The notes: generated by a model not told the origin, from the letters alone. 64,000 bases of DNA from Streptomyces ochraceiscleroticus (GCF_000720485.1 NZ_JOAX01000011.1:124001-188000); one strand, 5' to 3'. Counted from the stretch's first letter, positions 9,230 to 17,894 are shown. Numbers and translations: made by a program.

Positions 9230-10060
9230 TTACTTCTTGAGACCCTTGTCCACGAGGGAGTTGAACGCGTCGACGGTCGACGGAGCGCTCTGGCCGTCGG
9301 CCGAGAGGATCTTGTCGTTCAGCTTGATCGTCGGCGTGCTCCGCACGTCCTTGGCCTTGTTGAACGCGTCCGACATCGTCAGCGCCCAGCGGTCGTACGT
9401 GCCCTCCTTCAGGGCCTTCTGGAACGCCTTGTCGCCCTTCAGCTCCGGCACGGTGTCCGCGACCTTGATCAGGTACGCGTCGTCGGCGAACTTGTCCGGG
9501 CCGGTCTCCTCCGGGTGGTACTTCTTCGAGTACAGCGCGTACTTGTACTCCAGGAACGCCTGGGGGCTCTTGTTCAGCGCGGCGCCCAGCGCGCTCACCG
9601 CGTTCTTGGAGCCGGTGCCCTGGAGGTTGTCGTCCAGGAAGGTGCCCAGGTGGAAGGTGGCGTTGTACTTGCCGTCCGCGATGTCCTTCTCGACGGTCTT
9701 GCCGACGTTCTGCTCGAAGTTGGCGCAGCCCGGGCAGCGCGGGTCCTCGTACAGCGCGAGGGTGTTCTTGGCGTTCTTCTCGCCGATGGTGACGGTCGTG
9801 CCGTCGGCGCCGGAGGTGTGGGCGGGCTTGACCAGCTTGGCGTTCTTGGCGTTGGCCCAGGTGTCCTCCGGGCTGCCGTCGCCGCCGCCGGAGTTGGCGA
9901 CGGCCAGGCCGATGCCGCCGGCGATGGCCAGGACGACGACGATGGCGCCGCCGACCGTGAGCTGACGGCGCAGCTTGTCCTTCTTGGCCTGCCGCTCGCG
10001 CTCGGCGCGCAGCCGCTCGCGGGCTGCCTGCTTGTTCGCCTGGCTGTTGCGGTTGCTCAT
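9230..10060 (-). CDS. Membrane-anchored DsbA-like thiol:disulfide protein (paralogue 2)
   Basis: 276 residues with the same layout as its neighbour: basic cytoplasmic tail, a single transmembrane helix (about residues 33-52), a Gly/Asp/Ser linker and a thioredoxin-like domain with CPGC (after LYEDPR) in place of CPAC. The central dipeptide tunes redox potential in this family, so the two copies may have diverged in function. Both contain a GSKNA(L/V)SALGAALDKSP/NKSP segment in the inserted helical region. A hairpin separates the two genes, and a membrane protein gene lies 85 bases upstream on the same strand. Confidence 0.85.
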   Translation of the reverse strand: MSNRNSQANKQAARERLRAERERQAKKDKLRRQLTVGGAIVVVLAIAGGIGLAVANSGGGDGSPEDTWANAKNAKLVKPAHTSGADGTTVTIGEKNAKNTLALYEDPRCPGCANFEQNVGKTVEKDIADGKYNATFHLGTFLDDNLQGTGSKNAVSALGAALNKSPQAFLEYKYALYSKKYHPEETGPDKFADDAYLIKVADTVPELKGDKAFQKALKEGTYDRWALTMSDAFNKAKDVRSTPTIKLNDKILSADGQSAPSTVDAFNSLVDKGLKK

Positions 10061-10145
10061 GATCGTGTCGCTCCAGGGGTCTGCTGTGTGCCGGGGCGGC
10101 GTGCGCCCCGCACGGGTACGGAAGGGGACCGGTGGCCCGCGGCTG

Positions 10146-10826
10146 TCAGGCCGCGAGGGAGCAGGCCGGTGGTCCCCGGCGTACGACGCAGTGCACGAGC
10201 AGCGGAGTACTGCGGGAGGGGCCGGTGGCCGGCGCGGGGCGCACGGCCGGGCGGCGCGGGGCGCGGCCCGCGGTGAGCACCGCGACCGCGACCAGCAGCG
10301 GCCGCAGCGCGAAGACGGCCAGCGCGCCCAGCAACTGGGCGAGCGCCGCCTCGCCGCGGCGCAGCCAGGCGGCGGCCAGCAGCCCGACGGCGACGTGCGC
10401 GACGAGCAGCAGCAGCCAGGTGCAGGCGGGGGCCGGCTGGTGCCCGGCGGCCGGGGCCAGCGGCGTACCGACGTCGCCGCCGCGGCACAGCAGGTCCACG
10501 CCCAGCGAGCGCAACGGGCCGGCGACGGGGCCGCCGGCCGCGCCGTAACAGGCGTGCTGGCCGGCGCTGAAGACCGTGTCGGCGGCCAGCTCCAGCGGCA
10601 CGAGCAGCGCGGCGATCGGCCCGAAGCGGCGCTCCCGGCCGGCCAGCGCGTACGCGAGCACGAACACGGCGACGGCGAGCGCGCCCACCGTGGTCAGCGG
10701 CAGCGGCATCCGGGACAGCAGCACATGGGAGGCAGCGGACAGCGTCACGCAGAGCGCCGTGAAGAGCGCCGCGCGCAGTGCCCGCAGGTGTGCCGCCGAG
10801 ATGTCCATCGAAATCGAGTCTGCCAT
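10146..10826 (-). CDS. Hypothetical multi-pass membrane protein
   Basis: 226 residues, not recognised as a named family. Five or so hydrophobic segments are visible: around ALFTALCVTLSAASHVLL, TVGALAVAVFVLAYALAG, IAALLVPLELAADTVFSAG, WLLLLVAHVAVGLLAAAWL and LLGALAVFALRPLLVAVAVL. A loop contains two Cys (HACYG and DLLCRGG). The tail is Arg/Pro-rich. The start is uncertain: ATG 10826 (MADSIS) or ATG 10808 (MDISAAHL), neither with a good ribosome binding site. It lies upstream of, and on the same strand as, the two dsbA-like genes, so a link to periplasmic redox or metal handling is possible but unproven. Confidence 0.6.
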   Translation of the reverse strand: MADSISMDISAAHLRALRAALFTALCVTLSAASHVLLSRMPLPLTTVGALAVAVFVLAYALAGRERRFGPIAALLVPLELAADTVFSAGQHACYGAAGGPVAGPLRSLGVDLLCRGGDVGTPLAPAAGHQPAPACTWLLLLVAHVAVGLLAAAWLRRGEAALAQLLGALAVFALRPLLVAVAVLTAGRAPRRPAVRPAPATGPSRSTPLLVHCVVRRGPPACSLAA

Positions 10827-10882
10827 GGGCCGGGATAAGTGCCGCTTAAGGGGTTTCTGTGAATCGGGACCGGCCCGGGGCC

Positions 10883-10912
10883 GCACCGGGGCCCGGCCCC
10901 GGGCCCCGGTGC
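10883..10912 (-). terminator. Hairpin downstream of the DUF2252 gene
   Basis: GCACCGGGGCCC (10883-10894) and GGGCCCCGGTGC (10901-10912) form a perfect 12-bp stem with a 6-base loop, 10 bases beyond the stop of the leftward DUF2252 gene. Confidence 0.6.
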
Positions 10913-10922
10913 CCAGCGTCCA

Positions 10923-12263
10923 TCACAGCCCCGGGATGCGGCCGTTGCGGAAGAGGTCAACGAATATCTGGTGGTCGCGGCGGGCCCGGGAGCCGTAGCC
11001 GTGCGCGAAGTCCACCAGCAGCTCGGCGAAGCCCTCCTCGTCGGCGGCGATGGCCGCGTCGATCGCGCGCTCCGTGGAGAACGGTACGAGCGAGTGGCCG
11101 CTCTCGTCGTCGGCCGCGGCATGCATCGCGGCCGTCGCGCGGCCCAGGTCGGCCACCACCGCGGCGATCTCGTCGACCTCGTCGATGTCGGACCAGTCCA
11201 GGTCGACGGCGTACGGCGAGACCTCGGCGACGAGCTGGCCGTGCCGGCTCCCGTTCTCCTCGATCTCGGTCCAGCCCAGCCACGGGTCGGCGTGCGCCTG
11301 CAGAGCACGCTGGGAGATCACCGTGCGGTGCCCCTCGTGCTGGAAGTACGCGCGCACCTCGGGGTCCGTGACGTGCCGCGAGACCGCCGGGGTCTGCGCC
11401 TGCTTCATGTAGATGACGACGTCGTTCTCCAGCGCGTCGCTGTTGCCCTCCAGCAGGATGTTGTACGAGGGCAGGCCCGCCGAGCCGATGCCGATGCCGC
11501 GGCGGCCGACCACGTCCTTGACGCGGTAGGAGTCCGGGCGGGTCAGGCTGGACTCCGGCAGCGTCTCCAGATAGCCGTCGAACGCCGCGAGGACCTTGTA
11601 CCGCGTCGCCGCGTCCAGCTCGATGGCGCCGCCGCCGGGGGAGAAGCGCCGCTCGAAGTCGCGGATCTCCGTCATCGAGTCCAGCAGCGCGAAACGGGTG
11701 CGCGCGCGGGCGTCGCGCAGCGCGTCCAGCAGCGGCCCCTGCGCCGTGTCCAGCGTGAAGGGCTGCACCTCGTCGTTCTTGGCGCCCGCGGCCAGCGCGT
11801 GAATCCGCTCCCGGTAGGCGACGGCGTAGGTACGCACCAGGTCGGTGATCTGCTCGTCACTGAGCGCCTTGGCGTACCCGATCAGCGCCACGGAGGCGGC
11901 GAAGCGCTTGAGGTCCCAGGTGAAGGGAGCAACATAAGCCTCATCAAAATCATTTACGTTGAATACCAGACTTCCGTTGGCATCCATGTACGTGCCGAAA
12001 TTCTCTGCGTGCAGGTCACCGTGGACCCACACCCGGCTGGTCCGCTCATCCAGGTAGGGGCCGCCCTGCTGCTCTGAATCCAGATCGGAGTAGAACAGGC
12101 ACGCCGTGCCGCGGTAGAAGGCGAAGGCGGACGCGGCCATCTTGCGGAACTTCACACGGAAGGCCGTGGGATCGGCGGCGAGCAGCTCCCCGAAGGCGGT
12201 GTCGAAGACGGCGAGTATCTCCTCGCCGCGCTGTGTCCTGTCGGCCTCGAAGGTGCTGGTCAT
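10923..12263 (-). CDS. DUF2252 family protein
   Basis: 446 residues. The family is uncharacterised, with remote resemblance to the aminoglycoside-phosphotransferase/kinase fold. Typical family segments are seen: MAASAFAFYRGTACLFYSDL near the N-terminus, WVHGDLHAENFGTY (like the catalytic HGDLHxxN loop of kinase-fold enzymes), VFNVNDFDEAYVAPFTWDL (like the metal-binding Asp motif), and GIGSAGLPSYNILLEGN. The ATG at 12263 is preceded by CAGGAGA about 10 bases upstream; longer in-frame extensions are not supported. Residues around NVNDFDEAYVAP are encoded by unusually AT-rich codons (about 11925-11975). Divergent from the recombinase gene. Confidence 0.85.
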   Translation of the reverse strand: MTSTFEADRTQRGEEILAVFDTAFGELLAADPTAFRVKFRKMAASAFAFYRGTACLFYSDLDSEQQGGPYLDERTSRVWVHGDLHAENFGTYMDANGSLVFNVNDFDEAYVAPFTWDLKRFAASVALIGYAKALSDEQITDLVRTYAVAYRERIHALAAGAKNDEVQPFTLDTAQGPLLDALRDARARTRFALLDSMTEIRDFERRFSPGGGAIELDAATRYKVLAAFDGYLETLPESSLTRPDSYRVKDVVGRRGIGIGSAGLPSYNILLEGNSDALENDVVIYMKQAQTPAVSRHVTDPEVRAYFQHEGHRTVISQRALQAHADPWLGWTEIEENGSRHGQLVAEVSPYAVDLDWSDIDEVDEIAAVVADLGRATAAMHAAADDESGHSLVPFSTERAIDAAIAADEEGFAELLVDFAHGYGSRARRDHQIFVDLFRNGRIPGL

Positions 12264-12414
12264 CGCGAGTGCGTCTCCTGTCGTGCGGGTGGGGCTCTCT
12301 CGGACAACGTCGCAGCTTACGTGTGAGTGCCCGGGTGGTGAGGGCGGGGTGGTGCGCGTTTCTGGCTGCTCCGGAGAAGTCCGTTGCATGTTGGTCGCAC
12401 GTATGGGTGAACCA

Positions 12415-12492
12415 ATGAATGAAAAGACCCTCAACGTATCGACCTACGAGAGTCTTCCTCGCGGGATTGACGTTGAGGGGGAATTCGTGTGA
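12415..12492 (+). CDS. Possible 25-residue leader ORF overlapping the recombinase start
   Basis: A short ATG-initiated frame (MNEKTLNVSTYESLPRG...) whose TGA stop overlaps the recombinase GTG by four bases (GTGA), the usual sign of translational coupling in this genome. It runs straight through the inverted repeat 12428-12479. Its own ribosome binding site is weak (GGGTGA). No homologue is recognised. It may be a real coupling peptide or chance reading through a recombination site. Confidence 0.25.
   Translation: MNEKTLNVSTYESLPRGIDVEGEFV
12428..12479. promoter_or_regulatory. 10-bp perfect inverted repeat next to recombinase: att-like site or RBS-hiding hairpin
   Basis: CCCTCAACGT (12428-12437) and ACGTTGAGGG (12470-12479) are exact complements; total span 52 bases with little symmetry inside. 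Attachment sites of large serine integrases are about 40-52 bp with inverted outer arms (the phiC31 attP has CCCCAACTG and CAGTTGGGG) and lie next to the integrase gene. The right arm also forms part of the AGGGGG ribosome binding site of the recombinase, so an RNA hairpin or autoregulatory operator is the alternative. Confidence 0.45.
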
Positions 12493-13961
12493 ATGCCGAG
12501 CGAGTGGCGATCTATGGGCGCTTGTCACGGACCACGGAAGCGAGCACTTCGCTCGCCCGGCAAGAGGCTGCTTGCCGGGCCTTCGCAGCAGCACAGGGAT
12601 GGCCGGTCATGGAAGTTTTCGTGGACGGCAATGTCTCGGGAGCCGTGCCTCCCGGGGAGCGCCCGGCGCTCAGCAGGTTGTGCGAACGGCTGGATCAGTT
12701 CGATGTGCTGTTGGTGTGGCGGGCGGACCGATTGGCCAGGTCCCTTACTCATTTCTCGGAAATTGTCCAGCTGTGTGACGGTGGCGGAGTGCGGCTGGTA
12801 GCGGTGGAGGACGGCTGGGACGTCTCCACGCCGCACGGTCGGTTCGCAGCGAATGTCCTGGCTTCTTTCGCCGAGTTCGAACGTGAACTGAACCGGGAGC
12901 GAGTCGTCTCCGCACAGAACCACATGAGGAGACTCGGCCGCTGGACCGGGGGGCGGGTGCCTTACGGGCTCCGCCCGGCCCCGAATCAGCAGGGAGCGGG
13001 GAAGGTGCTCGTGCGGGACGAGCGCGCCGAGCCCGTGATTCGTGAGCTCGCGGATCGTCTCTTGGCCGGCGACTCACCGACGCGTGTTGCGGCGGATCTG
13101 CAGGCGCGCGGTGTGCCGGCGCCCCGCGTGCACAATTCCACGAAGCCGGAGCCCGCTCCGGCCGCCTGGTCACACAAATCCATCAAGATCGTGATGACCT
13201 CGCCGACGCTGCTCGGGCGGCGCATCGAGCACAGGACGGGGAAAGTGATCTGCCGAGATGGCGCCCCGCTGCAGTTCTGGTCGCCTCTGCTGACGGAGGC
13301 CGAGTACGACGCTGTCGCTCAGCTCTTCGAATCCGGATACCGGCCGCGGAGGCCGAACAGGCCATCCCACTGGCTGTACGGGATCGTCGTGTGCGGACTC
13401 TGCGGCAAGAACATGAAGCGATCCGAATCTTCGGGCGCAGAGACGCTGAGGTGCCTTGGAGCGCTCGCAGCCCCGCACAAGAGTGTGAGTATCCGGGCCG
13501 ATGCGGTGGAGGAGTGGCTGGAGGCGGAGATCGCGGAGCGGTTGACGGACGCTCCCGTCGTCGAGCATCTGTACCGAGCGAAGCGGGACCACGGTGAGGA
13601 GATCGCACGGCTCCGGAGATACCTGACAGATCTCATGGAAGACCGGCGTGCCGGTGTCTTCTCCACCCCCGATGCGGAAGCTGTGTACCGGAGCGAATAT
13701 CGGTCGGCGTCGGAGCGGCTCGCGGCGTACGAGGCCGAGCCGTCCGTTCCGGGCAGCTGGTACATGCAGCCGGCCGGCGAGCACATGCGTGACGTCTGGC
13801 CCCGCTGGACTCCGGACCAGCAGGGCAGCTACCTCCTGGGGTGTGGTGTCCGAGTGCTGGTCGACCCGCCACCGCGTCCCCGGATGCGGGTACCGGCGGG
13901 CGAACGGTGCGCCTGTGATCTCGGCGACCTCGCCCCGTTCGACGCCCGGCGGGCGGCCTGA
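12489..13961 (+). CDS. Large serine recombinase (integrase-type), orphan
   Basis: 490 residues. N-terminal resolvase domain: RVAIYGRLSRTTEAST with the likely nucleophile Ser13, LLVWRADRLARSL, and FAEFERELNRERV. Then a Recombinase domain (GGRVPYGLRPAPNQQG..., DLQARGVPAP), a zinc-ribbon region (Cys302, Cys305, Cys322) and a coiled-coil C-terminus. The usual fourth zinc ligand Cys after LRC is absent; a His a few residues on (APHKS) may replace it. The GTG at 12489 has AGGGGG six bases upstream. Codons are less GC-biased than neighbouring genes, suggesting transfer. No excisionase, phage or plasmid genes accompany it, so it looks like a remnant or a domesticated enzyme. Confidence 0.9.
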   Translation: MNAERVAIYGRLSRTTEASTSLARQEAACRAFAAAQGWPVMEVFVDGNVSGAVPPGERPALSRLCERLDQFDVLLVWRADRLARSLTHFSEIVQLCDGGGVRLVAVEDGWDVSTPHGRFAANVLASFAEFERELNRERVVSAQNHMRRLGRWTGGRVPYGLRPAPNQQGAGKVLVRDERAEPVIRELADRLLAGDSPTRVAADLQARGVPAPRVHNSTKPEPAPAAWSHKSIKIVMTSPTLLGRRIEHRTGKVICRDGAPLQFWSPLLTEAEYDAVAQLFESGYRPRRPNRPSHWLYGIVVCGLCGKNMKRSESSGAETLRCLGALAAPHKSVSIRADAVEEWLEAEIAERLTDAPVVEHLYRAKRDHGEEIARLRRYLTDLMEDRRAGVFSTPDAEAVYRSEYRSASERLAAYEAEPSVPGSWYMQPAGEHMRDVWPRWTPDQQGSYLLGCGVRVLVDPPPRPRMRVPAGERCACDLGDLAPFDARRAA

Positions 13962-14101
13962 GTTCGTGCCGGTTGTCAGTCGGGAGTCGTAGACTTCCAG
14001 ACCGTTCCCTCACCCGCCGCCGACTGCCCACCCGTCGCCCGACCACCGCCCCTCATCGAGGCGCTTTGCGCCGCAGTAACCATTTATGGAGGTCCTCCGC
14101 C

Positions 14102-17100
14102 GTGGCCAAGCCGCCGTTCACGCACCTGCACGTTCACACCCAGTACTCGCTGCTGGACGGTGCCGCGCGGCTCAAGGACATGTTCAATGCCGCCAATGAA
14201 ATGGGCATGACGCACGTCGCCATGTCCGACCACGGCAACCTCCATGGCGCGTACGACTTCTTCCACAGCGCCCAGAAGGCCGGTGTGACGCCGATCATCG
14301 GCATCGAGGCGTATGTCGCCCCGGAGTCCCGGCGGACCAAGCGCAAGATCCAGTGGGGCCAGCCGCACCAGAAGCGCGACGACGTCTCCGGTTCCGGTGG
14401 TTACACCCACAAGACGATCTGGGCGTCGAACAAGACCGGGCTGCACAACCTCTTCCGGCTCTCCTCCGACGCGTACAAGGAGGGCTGGCTCCAGAAGTGG
14501 CCGCGCATGGACAAGGAGACCATCTCCCAGTGGTCCGAGGGCCTGATCGCGTCCACCGGCTGCCCCTCCGGTGAGCTCCAGACCCGGCTGCGCCTGGGGC
14601 AGTACGAGGAGGCCAAGAAGGCGGCGGCCGAGTACCAGGACATCTTCGGCAAGGACCGGTACTTCCTGGAGCTGATGGACCACGGCATCGAGATCGAGCG
14701 CCGGGTCCGCGAGGATCTGCTGAAGATCGGCAAGGAGCTGGGGATCCCCCCGCTGGTCACCAACGACTCGCACTACACCTACTCGCACGAGGCGAGCGCG
14801 CACGACGCCCTGCTGTGCATCCAGACCGGCAAGAACCTCTCGGATCCCGACCGCTTCCGCTTCGACGGCACCGGCTACTACCTGAAGTCCACGGAGGAGA
14901 TGTACGCCATCGACTCCTCCGAGGCGTGGCAGGAGGGCTGCGACAACACCCGGCTGATCGCCGACATGATCGACACCACCGGGATGTTCGAGAAGCGCGA
15001 CCTGATGCCGAAGTTCGACATCCCGGAGGGCTACACCGAGGTCACCTGGTTCAAGGAGGAGGTCCGCCGGGGCATGGCGCGCCGCTTCCCGGGCGGCGTG
15101 CCCGAGGACCGGCAGCGGCAGGCCGAGTACGAGATGGACATCATCCTGCAGATGGGGTTCCCGGGATACTTCCTGGTCGTCGCGGACTTCATCATGTGGG
15201 CGAAGAACAACGGGATTGCCGTGGGACCGGGTCGTGGCTCGGCGGCCGGTTCGATCGTCGCGTATGCGATGGGTATTACGGACCTTGATCCGATCGAGCA
15301 CGGGCTGATCTTCGAGCGGTTCCTGAACCCCGAGCGTGTCTCCATGCCCGATGTCGACATCGACTTCGACGAGCGTCGGCGCGTCGAGGTGATCCGGTAC
15401 GTCACCGAGAAGTACGGCGAGGACAAGGTCGCCATGATCGGTACGTACGGCAAGATCAAGGCGAAGAACGCGATCAAGGACTCGGCCCGTGTGCTGGGCT
15501 ACCCGTACGCGATGGGTGACCGGCTCACCAAGGCGATGCCCGCCGACGTCCTCGGCAAGGGCATCGACCTGGACGGCATCACCAACCCGGAGCACCCGCG
15601 CTACAGCGAGGCCGGCGAGATCCGGGGGATGTACGAGAACGAACCGGACGTGAAGAAGGTCATCGACACCGCCAAGGGTGTGGAGGGCCTGGTCCGGCAG
15701 ATGGGTGTGCACGCGGCCGGCGTGATCATGTCCAGCGAGCCGATCGTGGACCACGCCCCGCTCTGGACGCGGCACACCGACGGCGTGACGATCACACAGT
15801 GGGACTACCCCCAGTGCGAGTCGCTCGGCCTGCTGAAGATGGACTTCCTGGGCCTGCGCAACCTCACCATCATGGACGACGCCCGCAAGATGGTGGAGGC
15901 GAACAAGGGCGTCAAGCTGGACCTCCTGGAGATCCCGCTGGACGACCCCAAGACCTATGAGCTGCTCTGTCGGGGTGACACGCTCGGCGTCTTCCAGTTC
16001 GACGGCGGCCCGATGCGTTCGCTGCTGCGCCAGATGCAGCCCGACAACTTCGAGGACATTTCCGCCGTCTCGGCCCTGTACCGCCCGGGCCCGATGGGCA
16101 TGAACTCCCACACCAACTACGCGGAGCGGAAGAACGGCCGCCAGGAGATCACGCCGATCCACCCGGAGCTGGAGGAGCCGCTCAAGGAGGTCCTGGGCCT
16201 CACCTACGGCCTGATCGTCTACCAGGAGCAGGTCCAGAAGGCCGCCCAGATCGTCGCCGGGTACTCCCTCGGTGAGGCGGACGTCCTCCGCCGCGTGATG
16301 GGCAAGAAGAAGCCCGAGGAGCTGGAGAAGAACTTCGTCCTCTTCCAGGCCGGTGCGCGGAAGAACGGCTTCTCCGACGAGGCCATCCAGGCGCTGTGGG
16401 ACGTGCTGGTCCCGTTCGCCGGCTACGCGTTCAACAAGGCGCACTCCTCCGCGTACGGCCTGGTCACCTACTGGACCGCGTACCTCAAGGCGAACTACCC
16501 GGCCGAGTACATGTCCGCGCTGCTCACCTCGGTGCGCGACGACAAGGACAAGTCGGCGGTCTATCTGAACGAGTGCCGCAAGATGGGCATCAAGGTGCTC
16601 CCGCCGAACGTCAACGAGTCCGAGCCGAACTTCGCGGCCCAGGGCGACGACGTGATCCTCTTTGGTCTTTCGGCGATCCGTAACGTCGGTACGAACGTCG
16701 TCGAAGCGATCATCCGCGCCCGCAAGTCCAAGGGGAAGTTCTCCTCCTTCCCGGACTACCTCGACAAGGTCGAGGCGGTGGTCTGCAACAAGCGCACCAC
16801 CGAGTCGCTGATCAAGGCCGGCGCCTTCGACGAGATGGGCCACACCCGCAAGGGCCTCACCGCGCACTACGAAACGATGATCGACAACGTCGTGCAGGTG
16901 AAGCGCAAGGAGGCCGAGGGACAGTTCGACCTCTTCGGCGGGATGGGCGACGCCGCCGACGACAGCGGCCCCGGCTTCGGCCTGGACGTGGAGTTCTCCG
17001 ACGTCGAGTGGGACAAGACGTATCTGCTCGCGCAGGAGCGGGAGATGCTGGGTCTGTACGTCTCGGACCATCCGCTGTTCGGTCTTGAGCACGTACTGTC

Positions 17101-17644
17101 CGACAAGGCGGACGCCGCGATCGCGCAGCTCACCGGCGGCGACTACTCGGACGGCTCGATCGTCACCATCGGCGGCATCATCTCCGGCCTGCAGCGCAAG
17201 ATGACCAAGCAGGGCAACGCCTGGGCGATCGCCACCGTCGAGGACCTGGCCGGCTCCATCGACTGCATGTTCTTCCCGGCGACGTACCAGCTCGTCTCCA
17301 CCCAGCTCGTCGAGGACGCGATCGTCTTCGTCAAGGGCCGACTGGACAAGCGCGAGGACATCCCGCGGCTGGTCGCCATGGAGATGATGATCCCCGACCT
17401 CTCGGACGCGGGGACGAACGCGCCGCTGACGATCACCATCCCGACGCTCAAGGTCACCCCGCCGCTGGTCGAGAAGCTGGGCGACGTGCTGAACCAGCAC
17501 CGTGGCTCGACGGAGGTGCGGATCAAGCTGCAGGGCACGCGGAAGACGACCGTGCTGCGGCTGGACAAGCACCGCGTCACCGCCGACCCGTCGCTCTTCG
17601 GCGACCTGAAGGTGCTGCTCGGCGCCTCCTGCCTGACCGGCTGA
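14102..17644 (+). CDS. dnaE: DNA polymerase III alpha subunit
   Basis: 1180 residues, normal for actinobacterial DnaE1, the replicative polymerase. N-terminal PHP domain starts with FTHLHVHTQYSLLDGA and DHGNLHGAYDF; the palm holds the catalytic acidic motif MPDVDIDFDERRR preceded by GPGRGSAAGSIVAYAMGITD; NKAHSSAYGLVTYWTAYLK and the C-terminal OB-fold (VTIGGIISGLQRKMTKQG) follow. The GTG at 14102 is preceded by GGAGG (TGGAGGTCCTCCGCC); it begins VAKPPFTHLHVHTQ as in homologues. It stands alone as a transcription unit with a strong hairpin after the stop. The recombinase gene ends 140 bases upstream. Confidence 0.97.
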   Translation: MAKPPFTHLHVHTQYSLLDGAARLKDMFNAANEMGMTHVAMSDHGNLHGAYDFFHSAQKAGVTPIIGIEAYVAPESRRTKRKIQWGQPHQKRDDVSGSGGYTHKTIWASNKTGLHNLFRLSSDAYKEGWLQKWPRMDKETISQWSEGLIASTGCPSGELQTRLRLGQYEEAKKAAAEYQDIFGKDRYFLELMDHGIEIERRVREDLLKIGKELGIPPLVTNDSHYTYSHEASAHDALLCIQTGKNLSDPDRFRFDGTGYYLKSTEEMYAIDSSEAWQEGCDNTRLIADMIDTTGMFEKRDLMPKFDIPEGYTEVTWFKEEVRRGMARRFPGGVPEDRQRQAEYEMDIILQMGFPGYFLVVADFIMWAKNNGIAVGPGRGSAAGSIVAYAMGITDLDPIEHGLIFERFLNPERVSMPDVDIDFDERRRVEVIRYVTEKYGEDKVAMIGTYGKIKAKNAIKDSARVLGYPYAMGDRLTKAMPADVLGKGIDLDGITNPEHPRYSEAGEIRGMYENEPDVKKVIDTAKGVEGLVRQMGVHAAGVIMSSEPIVDHAPLWTRHTDGVTITQWDYPQCESLGLLKMDFLGLRNLTIMDDARKMVEANKGVKLDLLEIPLDDPKTYELLCRGDTLGVFQFDGGPMRSLLRQMQPDNFEDISAVSALYRPGPMGMNSHTNYAERKNGRQEITPIHPELEEPLKEVLGLTYGLIVYQEQVQKAAQIVAGYSLGEADVLRRVMGKKKPEELEKNFVLFQAGARKNGFSDEAIQALWDVLVPFAGYAFNKAHSSAYGLVTYWTAYLKANYPAEYMSALLTSVRDDKDKSAVYLNECRKMGIKVLPPNVNESEPNFAAQGDDVILFGLSAIRNVGTNVVEAIIRARKSKGKFSSFPDYLDKVEAVVCNKRTTESLIKAGAFDEMGHTRKGLTAHYETMIDNVVQVKRKEAEGQFDLFGGMGDAADDSGPGFGLDVEFSDVEWDKTYLLAQEREMLGLYVSDHPLFGLEHVLSDKADAAIAQLTGGDYSDGSIVTIGGIISGLQRKMTKQGNAWAIATVEDLAGSIDCMFFPATYQLVSTQLVEDAIVFVKGRLDKREDIPRLVAMEMMIPDLSDAGTNAPLTITIPTLKVTPPLVEKLGDVLNQHRGSTEVRIKLQGTRKTTVLRLDKHRVTADPSLFGDLKVLLGASCLTG

Positions 17645-17663
17645 CGCCGTACGCACACGGCAC

Positions 17664-17701
17664 GAGGGGCGCGTCCCGGGAACTCCCGGGGCGCGCCCCT
17701 C
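17664..17701 (+). terminator. Terminator hairpin after dnaE
   Basis: Arms 17664-17680 and 17685-17701 pair over 17 bases with a single G-T wobble around a four-base loop (AACT). It lies 20 bases after the dnaE stop and just before the convergent small gene at 17721, so it may act in both directions. Confidence 0.7.
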
Positions 17702-17720
17702 GCGCAAGGTGCGGCGCCGG

Positions 17721-17894
17721 TCAGTTGTGGCCGAAGCGGCGCTCGCGGTGCTTGCGGGCGACGTCGCCCGGTGTTGCCGTGGCGGCCGACCTGGCCTGTG
17801 CTTCCATCGCCGACTGCTGTGCCTGCTGCTGTCCGCGCTCCGCCTGCTCGGCGGCCTTCTGACTGCGGTCCCGGCTCTTCTTGTTCTTGGCCAT
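17721..17894 (-). CDS. Small basic protein, 57 residues
   Basis: Starts MAKNKKSRDRSQKAAEQAE and continues Gln/Ala-rich to end in KHRERRFGHN. No transmembrane segment or Cys. The ATG at 17894 has a strong AGGAGG about 7 bases upstream, which together with the acceptable spacing makes it a convincing gene. Highly charged and probably partly disordered or helical; similar short basic proteins are common in Streptomyces but have no assigned role that I know. It converges on dnaE. Confidence 0.7.
   Translation of the reverse strand: MAKNKKSRDRSQKAAEQAERGQQQAQQSAMEAQARSAATATPGDVARKHRERRFGHN

Noticed and set aside
12264..13972. Integrated prophage or conjugative element
   Set aside because: Only the recombinase is present; no excisionase, replication, capsid, tra genes or flanking tRNA were found.
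14084..17707. 1207-codon open frame on the minus strand across dnaE
   Set aside because: It is the antisense shadow of dnaE in very GC-rich DNA; its composition (Val/Leu/Arg/Asp/His without domains) and lack of a ribosome binding site show it is not a gene.
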